Origin: BJGV01 sp964194745
GTDB lineage: Bacteria; Pseudomonadota; Gammaproteobacteria; Burkholderiales; Nitrosomonadaceae
Reading direction: 5' to 3'
Length of the DNA: 64,000 nt
NCBI GenBank assembly: GCA_965248035.1
Contig: OZ252054.1
Span: 1,612,001-1,676,000, forward strand
The notes below the pieces were generated by a model. That model made no database searches and was not told the DNA's origin. It was given only the letters and a program-made list of their open reading frames with translations. Positions 1 to 9,007 of the stretch are shown piece by piece (position 1 is the stretch's first letter; each line of letters starts with the position of its first letter). The translations under genes and the position numbers were made by a program.

Positions 1-1409
1 AATGGATTCGGCTATGCCTAGCACAGCGATTGTGGTTTCCTCAATATTTTCTGACTGTTTTTGCGCTGCAATTAATAAATCCGAAGAAACATTTTGTGCT
101 TGACCAGAAGCCTTAGCTACTTGGGTGCTTGCCTTATTGATACTCTCCACTAGGATATGCAACTCCTCAATCGTATAATTGATCGAATCTGCCATCGCTC
201 CGGTAATATCTTCGGTTACCACCGCACGAACTGTCAGATCCCCGTCAGCAAAACTACTCATATCATCCAACAAACGTAATATTGCTTTCTGGTCGCGCCG
301 GTTCTCTTTCTCACTTGCTAATACCCGGCTCCGCGTATCGTCTATGTACACTTTAATGAACAAAAATAGAGTAAAAATGGCTAGTGCGCCCGTGACATAG
401 GCCATGATACTAAGAGGAGAAAGGGCGAACCCACCCTGCTCTTGAAGTGCGTTGTCAAGTTTCTCAGCAGCAATCAACATGCCCTCACTGTTTTGAAGCA
501 TCTCGTGAATTACAACCCTTGCAGCGACCACATTAGGTGCCTGCTTTTGAACAACTCTAGAATGATTGTCAATCGTCTTGAACAGCGATTGCGCCTGTGC
601 CAGCATCTCTTTAGAATTTTCATCTTTAAGAGGCGATATCTGTAACTCGGCATTACCTTGAGCAAAAGCAATAATAATGGTTCCAATCCCCTCCCGATCA
701 TTTTCTAACTGAGAAACAATTTCAGAAATTATGGCTTCACTCAATAATAGCGCGTTAGCATTTTTCACAAAACTTTGGGTAAGCATCTTCAATGCTTCAG
801 TGGCAGCAATTTCATTCGACAAACCCTCAAACCGTTCCATTCTAGCAATCAGTTGCCCGATTAATTCCAGCATCTGCTTATTGGTAACATTAATCAGGTC
901 TACCGCATTTCCCAAACTAATTAGAGAAGTTCTGCTGTCTAAAATCAGACTTATATTCTGTTCCTCTATATGCCATTTCTTAACGTACTCTTCCAGAAAC
1001 ACCGCTGGTTCGTCGCTTATCGCCGGAATATTACTACCGCGATATTTCCCACCTTGGGTCAGGGTTTTTACGAAACCCTTAATACGGTCACGACTATCTT
1101 GTAATTGTACGAACGAAGATAAGTTCCTTGCGCTGTTTGCTGAGATGCCTTAGCCAGACGCTGACCGTACATTTGCATACGCCCAACAATTTCTAAATAT
1201 GCTGCGCTATGTCTCGCCTGCCGTGTGCTTATTGTTGTAGCAATCAAAACAATCAAAAGAAACAACGCGAACAACCCACCCAAAAGCCTAAGCCGCTTGC
1301 CAACCAATAAAGAACCAATTGTCAGGGTTGGGCGAACTGTATCACCAGCCACATCATCTTTGCCGACTACTCCGAAAACCGGCTGCAATTTTGATAAAAA
1401 GCCTGACAT
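1..1409 (-). pseudogene. pilJ: PilJ-like methyl-accepting chemotaxis protein, frameshifted and cut by the window edge
   Basis: PilJ is the membrane chemoreceptor of the Pil-Chp system that controls type IV pilus twitching. The start at 1409 gives a cytoplasmic N-terminus, a transmembrane helix (about residues 38-60, LLGGLFALFLLIVLIATT) and the PilJ sensor start (RMQMYGQRLAKASQQTAQG). This frame stops at about 1068. From about 1125 down to base 1 a second frame is fully open and continues the protein (SSFVQLQDSRDRIKGF, then a second membrane helix and a HAMP-like DDMSSFADGDLTVR stretch). The two frames join if one base is restored at about 1126-1130, for example GGG for GG, giving Q-G-N. The signalling domain lies beyond the left edge. 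It follows pilH and pilI on the same strand. It is either a pseudogene or a sequencing deletion. Confidence 0.85.
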
Positions 1410-1535
1410 CTTAATCTGTGTCTCCGTTAGCTCTCTAGAAAACTTAATTTACGTAGCAGTATGATCAAGTGTTTATCAAACTGATTCCATGCATCTCGTT
1501 AACTTAACAAGCAATTTTCCAAAACCTCAGATTGC

Positions 1536-2048
1536 TTATGCAGCAATTTGCAAAAAATCCTCATCTCGCACTAAATCTTGCAGGTTCAGCTCGTACCAGC
1601 GCTGCCCCCGCCTGTCCTTATAGATTCCAGCAATACCCATCTGGGAATGAGCGCCGTCGTCAACGCGCTCAAAATCGGTAACGTTCCTTATTCCTAATGT
1701 ACGCCTAACCAACAAACCACTATTAATTTCAAATCGTGGGGACGCCAGTAAGATCCTTGTTTTTTGCTCAACTGTAGTATGCAATCCACCAAAATAAGCA
1801 GCTAAGTCAGCAATGCCGTATAGGTTACCTTGTACGTTAGCTACGCCCAAAAACCACGAGTGAGTTAAAGGTACTGGCGTAATTTTTGGCATCTGTAACA
1901 CCTCACTCACGTCATTCATGTGCACCAACCAACGATCCTCGCCAATTAATACTCCCAACATGGTTGACATGGACTCAGTCATGGCAGCGCTTCCTAATTT
2001 TTTAGAGAGTGTTGCCTGGAAATCCTTCATGCTGATACGTTTAGACAT
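1536..2048 (-). CDS. pilI: CheW-like twitching motility protein PilI
   Basis: A CheW-domain coupling protein of about 170 residues that links the PilJ receptor to the ChpA histidine kinase in the cytoplasm. The CheW core is visible as LGVLIGEDRWLVHMNDVSEV followed by FLGVANVQGNLYGIADL, the usual hydrophobic beta strands of this fold. The ATG at 2048 is preferred to the TTG one codon upstream. It lies 4 bases after pilH, so the two are probably co-transcribed with pilJ downstream. PilI is chosen over a generic CheW because of its position between pilH and pilJ. Confidence 0.88.
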   Translation of the reverse strand: MSKRISMKDFQATLSKKLGSAAMTESMSTMLGVLIGEDRWLVHMNDVSEVLQMPKITPVPLTHSWFLGVANVQGNLYGIADLAAYFGGLHTTVEQKTRILLASPRFEINSGLLVRRTLGIRNVTDFERVDDGAHSQMGIAGIYKDRRGQRWYELNLQDLVRDEDFLQIAA

Positions 2049-2052
2049 CAAT

Positions 2053-2418
2053 TCAGCCTAGTTCTGTTATTTTTTGCAACAATTCAGCCGCCTTAATGGG
2101 CTTAACTAAGTAGCCTCTAGCTCCTTGCCGCATACCCCAGATCTTGTCAGTTTCTTGTCCTTTAGTGGAATATATGATAATGGGAATATGTTTGGTAGCT
2201 GCACCCTTGGAGATTGTACGAGTAGCATTAAAACCATCCTGTCCCGGCATTACCACATCCATTAGAATCAAATCTGGCATGATCTCCTTGGTCATTGCAA
2301 CCACCTCCTCTCCACTTGCGGCAGTCGCTACTTTATAGCCACTTTTGGTAAGAATTTCTAATAGTATGTGTCGCTCAGTAGGGGAGTCATCCACCACCAG
2401 AATGTTTTCAATTGCCAT
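2053..2418 (-). CDS. pilH: Response regulator PilH, single receiver domain
   Basis: A stand-alone CheY-like receiver of 121 residues. The acidic pocket D10-D11, the phospho-acceptor D54 (LILMDVVMPGQDG) and the invariant lysine K106 (YLVKP) are all present. The segment TKGQETDKIWGMRQGARGYL closely resembles PilH of twitching bacteria, which tunes pilus retraction by diverting phosphate from ChpA. It is the first gene of the visible pilH-pilI-pilJ run; pilG would be expected further upstream but is absent. The upstream side is the long spacer, so the promoter is probably at 2420-2600. Confidence 0.9.
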   Translation of the reverse strand: MAIENILVVDDSPTERHILLEILTKSGYKVATAASGEEVVAMTKEIMPDLILMDVVMPGQDGFNATRTISKGAATKHIPIIIYSTKGQETDKIWGMRQGARGYLVKPIKAAELLQKITELG

Positions 2419-3491
2419 AATTTATCTGAAGTATCCGGAAGCTTTGCTCAGTCAGTTACAAAATAACTAGTTAAAAAAATAGATTCCGGAATGTTATTAA
2501 CTTCATAAATTTTATTGCGAAATTGAGACGCTTACGGTCTCCTCTTTTCAAAGACAATAACTAATAAATAAAATATACTTACGCATGTCTTACAGATTGA
2601 TTTTTCGCTAGTATCTTTGTGATACGGCGTCACCTAAGAATTTTTGTAGATAGAATATATCACCCAAGTAAACCCAATTAAAACATAGATTGTTGCTTGA
2701 TAGGAGATTTGGATGAATCTGAGGTTGCATTTACCATTTCTTCGATAACTCCTATACTTACTACATAACTATATAAAAGTTGATATTCAAGCTATTATTA
2801 GATGCGGGCTAAATGCTTAGGACGGTTGATGAAACACATGCAATGATTGCTAGCAAAAATCATTCGAGAATTTGATCTAGATCAAAATAAAATACAACCA
2901 TTTCCGGCATTATTATTAAACAAACTGTATTTTGCACGTAGCATCAGCAACATAGGTATGATGACATCATATTCATCTTCACGATTTTTATCCGATACGG
3001 GCAGCGATGAATAATAGAGAAAGGCACTGCAATTCAGCATCCTTTTTACTTTCTACAGATTTTTTTGGCTAATATTCTAAATAATATTGTCCTTTTCATT
3101 ATCTTTTGGCAGAAGAGGCGGTGTTGAATTGAACTAGTTTTGCAGAAAAAGACGATCGGCTGGATTTCGTTAATGTGGATAAATCATCACTTTCTTATAG
3201 AGGCAGATTACCGTTTATTTAAATAGGGTTATTATTAATATTTAGGCTAGTGAGATTGTAATTCTTTCTTGTGTGAGTAATTCTGCCATGTTAGCATTTA
3301 GAGTTGTTTTATTCGTGGAATTACTCTAGTAAGTAACTATTTATTTGCGGAGAATATCTACCTAATGATGCTCCACGAAGAACCGCATACGCGATCCTAG
3401 GAAACCGGCTAAGAACAAACAGAGTGAACTTTCAGATTTAGTAAACTTGTAATTCACACTGAAAAATTAGAAATTTTAAGTGGGGGAAAAT
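2419..3491. other. Long AT-rich intergenic region between pilH and coxB
   Basis: About 1.07 kb between divergently oriented genes with no convincing gene on either strand. It contains the FNR-type palindrome at 2872-2885 and a possible 18-codon ORF at 2958-3014, for which there is no good support. The 600 bases between the FNR box and coxB show no recognisable protein remnant. The coxB ribosome binding site (GGGGGA) is at the right edge. Confidence 0.6.
2872..2885 (+). promoter_or_regulatory. FNR/ANR-type binding site
   Basis: TTGATCTAGATCAA is an exact match to the FNR-family consensus TTGAT-N4-ATCAA and is a perfect palindrome. A -10-like TATTAT at about 2911-2916 sits at roughly the distance expected for a class II activated promoter reading right, with a start near 2920. 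The next gene in that direction is coxB, about 570 bases further, so either coxB has a long leader or the original target is gone. No protein binding can be shown from sequence alone. Confidence 0.65.
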
Positions 3492-4619
3492 ATGGGCAGC
3501 AAAGTAGCAATAACACTGGCGTGGATCTCTACGCTCATCCTATACCCAGGTATGGCAACAAGCGCTAGTAAAATAAATTTGCCGGCGCCGCAAAGTAGTA
3601 TTGCCGCCGAGATGTATGATTTACATACATTACTCTTGTGGATTTGCTTGGTGATTTTTATTGGCGTGTTCGGTGTCATGTTCTACTCGATACTCAAGCA
3701 CCGCAAGTCCGTGGGTCACAAGGCTGCAAACTTCCACCATAGCACCACGGCCGAGGTCATCTGGACTGTCATCCCATTCTTCATCCTCATCGCTATGGGG
3801 TATCCCGCCACCCAAACCATCATTGCTATGAAGGATACTACCAATTCCGATATCACCATCAAGGCCACCGGCTATCAGTGGCAATGGGGTTATGACTACC
3901 TTAAGGGCGAAGGGGAGGGAATCAGTTTCTACAGCAAGATGTCTACCCCAAGGGAACAAATCAGAAATGAGGCCCCTAAGGGCGAGCATTATCTACTGGA
4001 AGTTGACAATAATATGGTCGTTCCGGTCGGCAAGAAAATTCGTATGCTCTTTACCGCTGGTGATGTCATTCATGCCTGGTCGGTGCAAGAACTGGGGGTC
4101 AAGCAGGACGCCGTTCCGGGTTTCATACGTGATGCCTGGTTCAAGGCTGACAGACCCGGTATTTTTCGCGGTCAATGTTCAGAATTGTGCGGCAAGGAAC
4201 ATGCCTTCATGCCGATAATCGTGGAAGCGGTGGAACCGGCGAAATACGCCCTGTGGGTAACTTCCCAAAAAAAGAAATCTGTGGCAGCGGTTGTTGATGT
4301 CAACAAAGTGTTTACGATGGACGAGCTGAAAACCCAGGGCGAAAAGGTGTACGCTGGAACCTGCGCAGTTTGTCACCAACCGAACGGCAAGGGCATCCCA
4401 GGGACATTCCCTGCACTGGATGGGTCGAAAATCACCAATGGCCCTAAGGAAGAACATATCAAGATAGTAGTAAACGGCAAGGCCGGCACGGCGATGGTTG
4501 CATTCAAGCATTTGTCGGACGTAGACATCGCAGCGGTAGTCACCTACCAGCGTAATGCCTGGGGTAATACAACTGGCGACGTAGTTCAGCCTTCCGAAAT
4601 CAACAAATTCAGAAATTAA
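3492..4619 (+). CDS. coxB: Cytochrome c oxidase subunit II with C-terminal cytochrome c domain
   Basis: Takes electrons from cytochrome c through the CuA centre and passes them to subunit I. The ATG at 3492 follows a GGGGGA ribosome site and gives 375 residues; the GTG at 3480 lies upstream of it. An N-terminal signal-like helix, membrane helices at about 45-67 and 88-110 and the periplasmic CuA domain are visible. The copper ligands are H194, C229, E231 (backbone), C233, H237 and M240 in CSELCGKEHAFM. Residues 280-375 form an extra class I cytochrome c domain with CAVCH at 291-295, as in caa3-like oxidases, which may let the enzyme take electrons directly. First gene of the oxidase operon. 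Confidence 0.96.
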   Translation: MGSKVAITLAWISTLILYPGMATSASKINLPAPQSSIAAEMYDLHTLLLWICLVIFIGVFGVMFYSILKHRKSVGHKAANFHHSTTAEVIWTVIPFFILIAMGYPATQTIIAMKDTTNSDITIKATGYQWQWGYDYLKGEGEGISFYSKMSTPREQIRNEAPKGEHYLLEVDNNMVVPVGKKIRMLFTAGDVIHAWSVQELGVKQDAVPGFIRDAWFKADRPGIFRGQCSELCGKEHAFMPIIVEAVEPAKYALWVTSQKKKSVAAVVDVNKVFTMDELKTQGEKVYAGTCAVCHQPNGKGIPGTFPALDGSKITNGPKEEHIKIVVNGKAGTAMVAFKHLSDVDIAAVVTYQRNAWGNTTGDVVQPSEINKFRN

Positions 4620-4636
4620 GCAACGAGGAGAAAATC

Positions 4637-6232
4637 ATGGCAGCAGTAACCCATCCCGATCATAGTCACGGCCACGAACACGGACACCATGGCCCCCCCA
4701 GCGGAATCATGCGCTGGCTGACCACTACCAATCACAAGGATATCGGTACGCTATACCTTTGGTTTAGCTTCATCATGTTCCTAACGGGTGGGGTGATGGC
4801 GATGACCATCCGCGCCGAGTTGTTCCAGCCAGGCTTACAAATAGTCGAGCCAGAAATGTTCAATCAGCTCACCACGCTACACGGCCTAGTGATGGTATTC
4901 GGCGCCATCATGCCGGCCTTTGTTGGTTTTGCTAACTGGCAGATACCGATGATGATCGGTGCGCCGGATATGGCGTTTGCCCGTATGAATAACTGGAGCT
5001 TCTGGCTGTTGCCGCCGGCAGCTCTGTTGCTGATAGGATCGTTCTTTGTTCCGGGCGGAGCCGCAGCAGCTGGCTGGACGCTTTATCCGCCGCTTTCTAC
5101 CCAGATGGGCATGGGAATGGACATGACAATTTTCGCTATCCACATCCTGGGAGCTTCTTCTATTATGGGGTCAATCAACATTATTACCACCATCCTCAAC
5201 ATGCGCGCCCCAGGCATGACTATGATGAAAATGCCATTATTCGTATGGACCTGGTTGATTACTGCCTATCTGCTGCTTGCAGTGATGCCGGTGCTGGCGG
5301 GCACGGTGACCATGTTGCTAACCGATCGTCATTTTGGTACCAGTTTCTTTAATGCGGCAGGCGGTGGTGATCCGGTGATGTTTCAGCATATTTTCTGGTT
5401 CTTCGGGCATCCTGAAGTCTACATCATGATATTGCCAGCATTCGGCATTGTTTCTCAGATCATTCCGGTCTTCTCGCGTAAACCATTGTTTGGTTATTCC
5501 TCGATGGTGTACGCCACTTCTTCAATCGCAATCCTGTCATTCATCGTTTGGGCGCATCACATGTTCACCACAGGCATGCTAGTGGTGGGACAGTTGTTCT
5601 TCATGTACGCTACCATGCTGATCGCGGTGCCAACCGCTGTGAAAATATTCAATTGGACAGCCACCATGTGGCGTGGCTCTATGACCTTTGAAGCTCCTAT
5701 GCTGTTTGCCATCGGATTTATTTTCCTGTTCACCCTCGGTGGCTTTAGCGGCTTAGTATTGGCAGTCGTGCCGGTAGATATTCAGCTGCAGGATACCTAC
5801 TATGTGGTTGCGCACTTTCACTATGTATTGGTATCGGGTTCACTGTTCGCCATATTCGGCGGAACTTACTACTGGCTGCCGAAATGGACCGGTCACATGT
5901 ATGACGAGACCTTGGCCAAAACGCACTTCTGGTTATCTATGATTTTCTTCAATCTTACTTTCTTTGTACAGCATTTCTTGGGGCTGGCTGGGATGCCGCG
6001 TCGCATTCCCGACTACGCCTTACAGTTTGCCGACTTCAACATGATTTCCAGCATTGGTGCATTCGGTTTCGGCTTAAGTCAATTGCTGTTTCTGTACGTG
6101 ATACTAAAGTGCGTACGTGCCGGCGCAAAAGCAACCGATCACGTGTGGGAAAGTGCGGATACGCTGGAGTGGACTTTGCCGTCACCGCCCCCGTACCACA
6201 CCTTTGAGACGCCTCCAATGATGGTCAAGTAG
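4637..6232 (+). CDS. coxA: Cytochrome c oxidase subunit I
   Basis: Catalytic subunit of the aa3-type haem-copper oxidase in the inner membrane; it reduces oxygen to water and pumps protons. The 531 residues carry the family signatures: an early haem-ligand helix (LHGLVMVFGAIMP), the GHPEVY motif with the glutamate of the D pathway and the cross-linked histidine/tyrosine, the CuB histidine pair in WAHHMFTTGM, and the haem histidines in VVAHFHYVL. The GHPEVY glutamate places it in the A1 group. The N-terminus is rich in His (HSHGHEHGHH). A GAGGAG ribosome site precedes the ATG, 17 bases after coxB. Confidence 0.97.
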   Translation: MAAVTHPDHSHGHEHGHHGPPSGIMRWLTTTNHKDIGTLYLWFSFIMFLTGGVMAMTIRAELFQPGLQIVEPEMFNQLTTLHGLVMVFGAIMPAFVGFANWQIPMMIGAPDMAFARMNNWSFWLLPPAALLLIGSFFVPGGAAAAGWTLYPPLSTQMGMGMDMTIFAIHILGASSIMGSINIITTILNMRAPGMTMMKMPLFVWTWLITAYLLLAVMPVLAGTVTMLLTDRHFGTSFFNAAGGGDPVMFQHIFWFFGHPEVYIMILPAFGIVSQIIPVFSRKPLFGYSSMVYATSSIAILSFIVWAHHMFTTGMLVVGQLFFMYATMLIAVPTAVKIFNWTATMWRGSMTFEAPMLFAIGFIFLFTLGGFSGLVLAVVPVDIQLQDTYYVVAHFHYVLVSGSLFAIFGGTYYWLPKWTGHMYDETLAKTHFWLSMIFFNLTFFVQHFLGLAGMPRRIPDYALQFADFNMISSIGAFGFGLSQLLFLYVILKCVRAGAKATDHVWESADTLEWTLPSPPPYHTFETPPMMVK

Positions 6233-6240
6233 GCGGGAGA

Positions 6241-6354
6241 ATGGTAATGTCACGGAACTCAGATTTGCAGCGCAGGAAAATGAGAACCTTGTTGATACTT
6301 TGGACCATCGTAGCATTGATTTTTGTAATATTTTTTGCAAAGCACTGGGAATGA
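6241..6354 (+). CDS. Small cytochrome oxidase assembly protein (single-helix membrane peptide)
   Basis: A 37-residue ORF (ATG at 6241, or 6247) that fills the space between coxA and ctaG and overlaps the ctaG start by ATGA. A basic N-terminus (LQRRKMRTLL) is followed by one membrane helix (ILWTIVALIFVIFFA). Short single-helix proteins occur at this exact place in many betaproteobacterial oxidase operons and are annotated as cytochrome oxidase small assembly proteins. Support comes from position, overlap and shape rather than from a strong motif. Confidence 0.7.
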   Translation: MVMSRNSDLQRRKMRTLLILWTIVALIFVIFFAKHWE

Positions 6355-6911
6355 ACGTAGCGCAGTCCAATCTGGCGATGTTAAAGAAGCTGCTAATTAT
6401 AACAGTAGTGATGTTTGCTTTTGGCTACGCGATGATACCGTTTTACGAGAAAATTTGTGAAGTTACCGGAATAAACAACCTGCTACAGCCAGATACGCTA
6501 GCGGAGAATGCTCAGGTTGATATTAACCGTTCATTGACAGTCGAGCTGGATGCTAATACACATGGATTACCTTGGCAATTTAAGCCACTGCAATCAAGTA
6601 TACAGATACATCCAGGTGAGCTGGTAGAGGTGATGTACGAGATTAAGAACAACTCGAACCGCGAGATTGTCGGCCAAGCGATACCCAGCTACGCCCCACA
6701 ATTGCTTTCGCAGTATTTAAAGAAGCTAGAGTGTTTTTGTTTCAGTAAGCAAGTGTTAAAACCATATGAGGTTAGGCAAATGCCTGTGCAGTTTCTAATT
6801 GAATCAGGACTACCGGTCGACATAAAAACTGTGACTATTTCATATACTTTTTTTGAGCTTAGCAATGACATTGCTACTACAGTTGTTGCTGGTAAAACAG
6901 GTAAAACTTGA
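6351..6911 (+). CDS. ctaG: Cytochrome c oxidase assembly protein CtaG/Cox11
   Basis: Copper chaperone that delivers copper to the CuB site of subunit I from the periplasmic side. With the ATG at 6351 (overlapping the preceding stop) the protein has 186 residues: one N-terminal membrane anchor (LLIITVVMFAFGYAMIPFYE) followed by the Cox11 domain. The Cys pair CFCF in LECFCFSKQ binds copper, and YEKICEVTG is the conserved membrane-proximal motif with its cysteine. Upstream in-frame codons exist but would run through the neighbouring small gene. The next gene overlaps its stop by TGATG. Confidence 0.94.
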   Translation: MNVAQSNLAMLKKLLIITVVMFAFGYAMIPFYEKICEVTGINNLLQPDTLAENAQVDINRSLTVELDANTHGLPWQFKPLQSSIQIHPGELVEVMYEIKNNSNREIVGQAIPSYAPQLLSQYLKKLECFCFSKQVLKPYEVRQMPVQFLIESGLPVDIKTVTISYTFFELSNDIATTVVAGKTGKT

Positions 6912-7117
6912 TGGAAGAAACTGATAAATCTGGTAAGGCTACACCCATACAAGTAGCAAAAGCTGTGTTCTGGGCTTTCTTCGGTGTACGCAAAGAAAGT
7001 GACCACGCTGCTGATGTATTGACACTAACGCTAGGGCAAATAGTAATTGGGGGCATTATCGGTGCAGCCTTATTTGTTGGATCCTTGCTGCTGTTGGTCA
7101 AATTTGTGACAAGTTGA
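6911..7117 (+). CDS. DUF2970 family membrane protein
   Basis: A 68-residue protein with a soluble N-terminus (VAKAVFWAFFGVRKESDHAAD) and one C-terminal membrane helix (GQIVIGGIIGAALFVGSLLLLVKF). The FWAFFGVRK segment is typical of DUF2970, which is found almost only in oxidase clusters of beta- and gammaproteobacteria. Its role is unknown; a part in assembly or stability of the oxidase is inferred from position. The ATG overlaps the ctaG stop (TGATG), implying translational coupling. Confidence 0.85.
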   Translation: MEETDKSGKATPIQVAKAVFWAFFGVRKESDHAADVLTLTLGQIVIGGIIGAALFVGSLLLLVKFVTS

Positions 7118-7149
7118 GAACCGATTAAAATATACGCGGGAGAATGCGC

Positions 7150-8001
7150 ATGAACCAAGAAACAAATCATTACTATATTCCAACTCCGTCGCCCTGGCCT
7201 ATTATCGGAGCGACTGCCATTCTTTTCATGGGGTTTGGTGCCGCGTTCACTGTCAACAAGCTTCCGATTGGCTATGGGATGCTGGCAATTGGCTTTGCTA
7301 TTCTTGTCTACATGCTTTTCGGTTGGTTCGGTACAGTCTCGCGAGAGAGCGAGGGTGGTAAATTTAACAAACAGGTAGATAATTCCTTCCGCTGGGGAAT
7401 GAGTTGGTTTATCTTCACCGAGGTGATGTTTTTCGCTGGTTTCTTTGGCGCGCTGTATTACATGCGAATACTAGCAGTTCCCTGGCTTGGTGATCTGGAT
7501 CACAAAATTTTATGGCCTGATTTTGCTGGTGGGTGGCCTACATCTGGCCCTGGTATAACCGATAAGTTTACGCCCATGGACGCGTGGGGTCTGCCGGCCA
7601 TTAATACCGCTTTACTGTTATCTTCCGGTGTGACAGTTACTTGGGCACATTGGGCGCTTAAGCTCAACAAACGTAGTCAACTCAAATGGGGGTTATTTCT
7701 TACAATTCTGCTGGGCGTCCTTTTTATATGTTTCCAGGCTTACGAATATGGCCATGCCTATTCTGAACTCAACCTAAAGCTTTCAACTGGCGCCTATGGT
7801 TCAACGTTTTTCATGCTGACCGGCTTTCACGGTTTCCATGTGACACTGGGCGCTATCATGTTGACAGTAATTTACTTTCGCGTGTTGGCTGGCCACTTCA
7901 AACCTGAGCATCATTTTGGTTTCGAGGGAGTGTCCTGGTACTGGCACTTTGTGGACGTGGTCTGGCTGGGGCTGTTCATATTTGTTTACTGGCTTGTGTA
8001 G
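7150..8001 (+). CDS. coxC: Cytochrome c oxidase subunit III
   Basis: Third core subunit of the oxidase, about 283 residues with seven membrane helices and no redox centre; it stabilises proton uptake in subunit I. Recognisable pieces are the N-terminal YYIPTPSPWPIIGA, the FIFTEVMFFAGFF helix with its conserved Glu, the FMLTGFHGFHV motif and the C-terminal WYWHFVDVVWLGLF. The ATG at 7150 is preferred over 7144 because the GGGAG ribosome site is too close to the first one. Confidence 0.96.
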   Translation: MNQETNHYYIPTPSPWPIIGATAILFMGFGAAFTVNKLPIGYGMLAIGFAILVYMLFGWFGTVSRESEGGKFNKQVDNSFRWGMSWFIFTEVMFFAGFFGALYYMRILAVPWLGDLDHKILWPDFAGGWPTSGPGITDKFTPMDAWGLPAINTALLLSSGVTVTWAHWALKLNKRSQLKWGLFLTILLGVLFICFQAYEYGHAYSELNLKLSTGAYGSTFFMLTGFHGFHVTLGAIMLTVIYFRVLAGHFKPEHHFGFEGVSWYWHFVDVVWLGLFIFVYWLV

Positions 8002-8017
8002 CTAAGTACGTTGAGAT

Positions 8018-8212
8018 CTATTGCCTGCCGGGGATAATGCTGAAATAGTATCCCAACATCAGCATGGCGAATAGAACAACCGATAAACTGATACGAATCG
8101 TGAGGGACTTAAGCATACGCGTGCTTTGACCTTTGTCCTTGACCATGTAGTACAGCGCGGATGCTAGACTAGCAAATATGAAGAGAAAAAATAAGGCGGC
8201 AATAATTTTCAA
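8018..8212 (-). CDS. DUF2909 family twin transmembrane protein
   Basis: A 64-residue protein with two membrane helices (ALFFLFIFASLASALYYMV and SLSVVLFAMLMLGYYFSII) separated by a short basic loop (KGQSTRMLKSLTIR). This matches the DUF2909 / twin-transmembrane family that sits between coxC and surf1 in betaproteobacteria, usually facing the other way as here. Function unknown. It ends 17 bases from the coxC stop and is divergent from SURF1. Confidence 0.8.
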   Translation of the reverse strand: MKIIAALFFLFIFASLASALYYMVKDKGQSTRMLKSLTIRISLSVVLFAMLMLGYYFSIIPGRQ

Positions 8213-8278
8213 GATTTTTTCTGTACATATAAGTATGGGAACTGGGCGAGAGTTTAGCCGAGATTAGCGTACTATCCA

Positions 8279-9007
8279 ATGACTATTTCAGGTTGGCAGT
8301 TCAGGGTCAAGTTGTGGCCAACAGTTGCTGCTACTTTAGTCATAATAGTTCTGTTGATGCTGGGCAATTGGCAGCTCTCTCGGGCTCAAGAAAAAGAAGT
8401 ACGTCAGCAGCGGCTAGATCGACTTTCACAGCAACCAGTAATATCGTTGCCTACAACACCAATTAGGCTTGAGGATTATCAGTTTCACCAGATCGAGGTA
8501 CATGGAACGTACGTCCCATCACATACGATCTATTTGGATAACAAGATACATCGGGGTGTAGTGGGTTATCAGATCATCACACCAGTTAAGCTAGGCGCAA
8601 GCTCTATGCATGTTTTGATTAATCGCGGATGGGTAGCTGCAGGCCGAGACCGTAACCAGTTGCCGAATGTGCCCACTCCGTCTGGCGAAGTAATAGTTTC
8701 AGGAATAGCAAACTCGCCAACACAAAGAACTCTGGAACTTTCTGCAGAAACAGTATCAGGACGGGTTTGGGAGAATCTTCATCTGGATCGTTATCGCGAG
8801 GCTACGGGACTTACGCTGCAAACATTGGTAATATTGCAACAGGATGACGTAAAAGATGGGTTGATACGTCAGTGGAGTCGCCCTGATTCGGGAGCAGCCA
8901 GGAACTTAGGTTATGCGTTTCAGTGGTTTTCCATGGCGTTAGCGGTATTGATATTATATTTGGTGTTAAGTGTTAAAAGAGATCGCTCCAAGAACACACA
9001 AACGTAA
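8279..9007 (+). CDS. SURF1 family cytochrome oxidase biogenesis protein
   Basis: SURF1 proteins help place haem a in subunit I. The 242 residues have the classic layout: an N-terminal membrane helix (LWPTVAATLVIIVLLMLGNWQLSRA) with the GNWQL motif, a periplasmic domain (HTIYLDNKIHRGVVGYQIITP, INRGWV) and a C-terminal helix after YAFQWFSMALA. The ATG at 8279 has only a weak ribosome site. The promoter probably lies in the 66 bases shared with the divergent DUF2909 gene. Confidence 0.93.
   Translation: MTISGWQFRVKLWPTVAATLVIIVLLMLGNWQLSRAQEKEVRQQRLDRLSQQPVISLPTTPIRLEDYQFHQIEVHGTYVPSHTIYLDNKIHRGVVGYQIITPVKLGASSMHVLINRGWVAAGRDRNQLPNVPTPSGEVIVSGIANSPTQRTLELSAETVSGRVWENLHLDRYREATGLTLQTLVILQQDDVKDGLIRQWSRPDSGAARNLGYAFQWFSMALAVLILYLVLSVKRDRSKNTQT

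Noticed and set aside
2958..3014. 18-codon ORF downstream of the FNR box
   Set aside because: Very short, rich in Ser, without a good ribosome site or known relative; not enough for a gene call.
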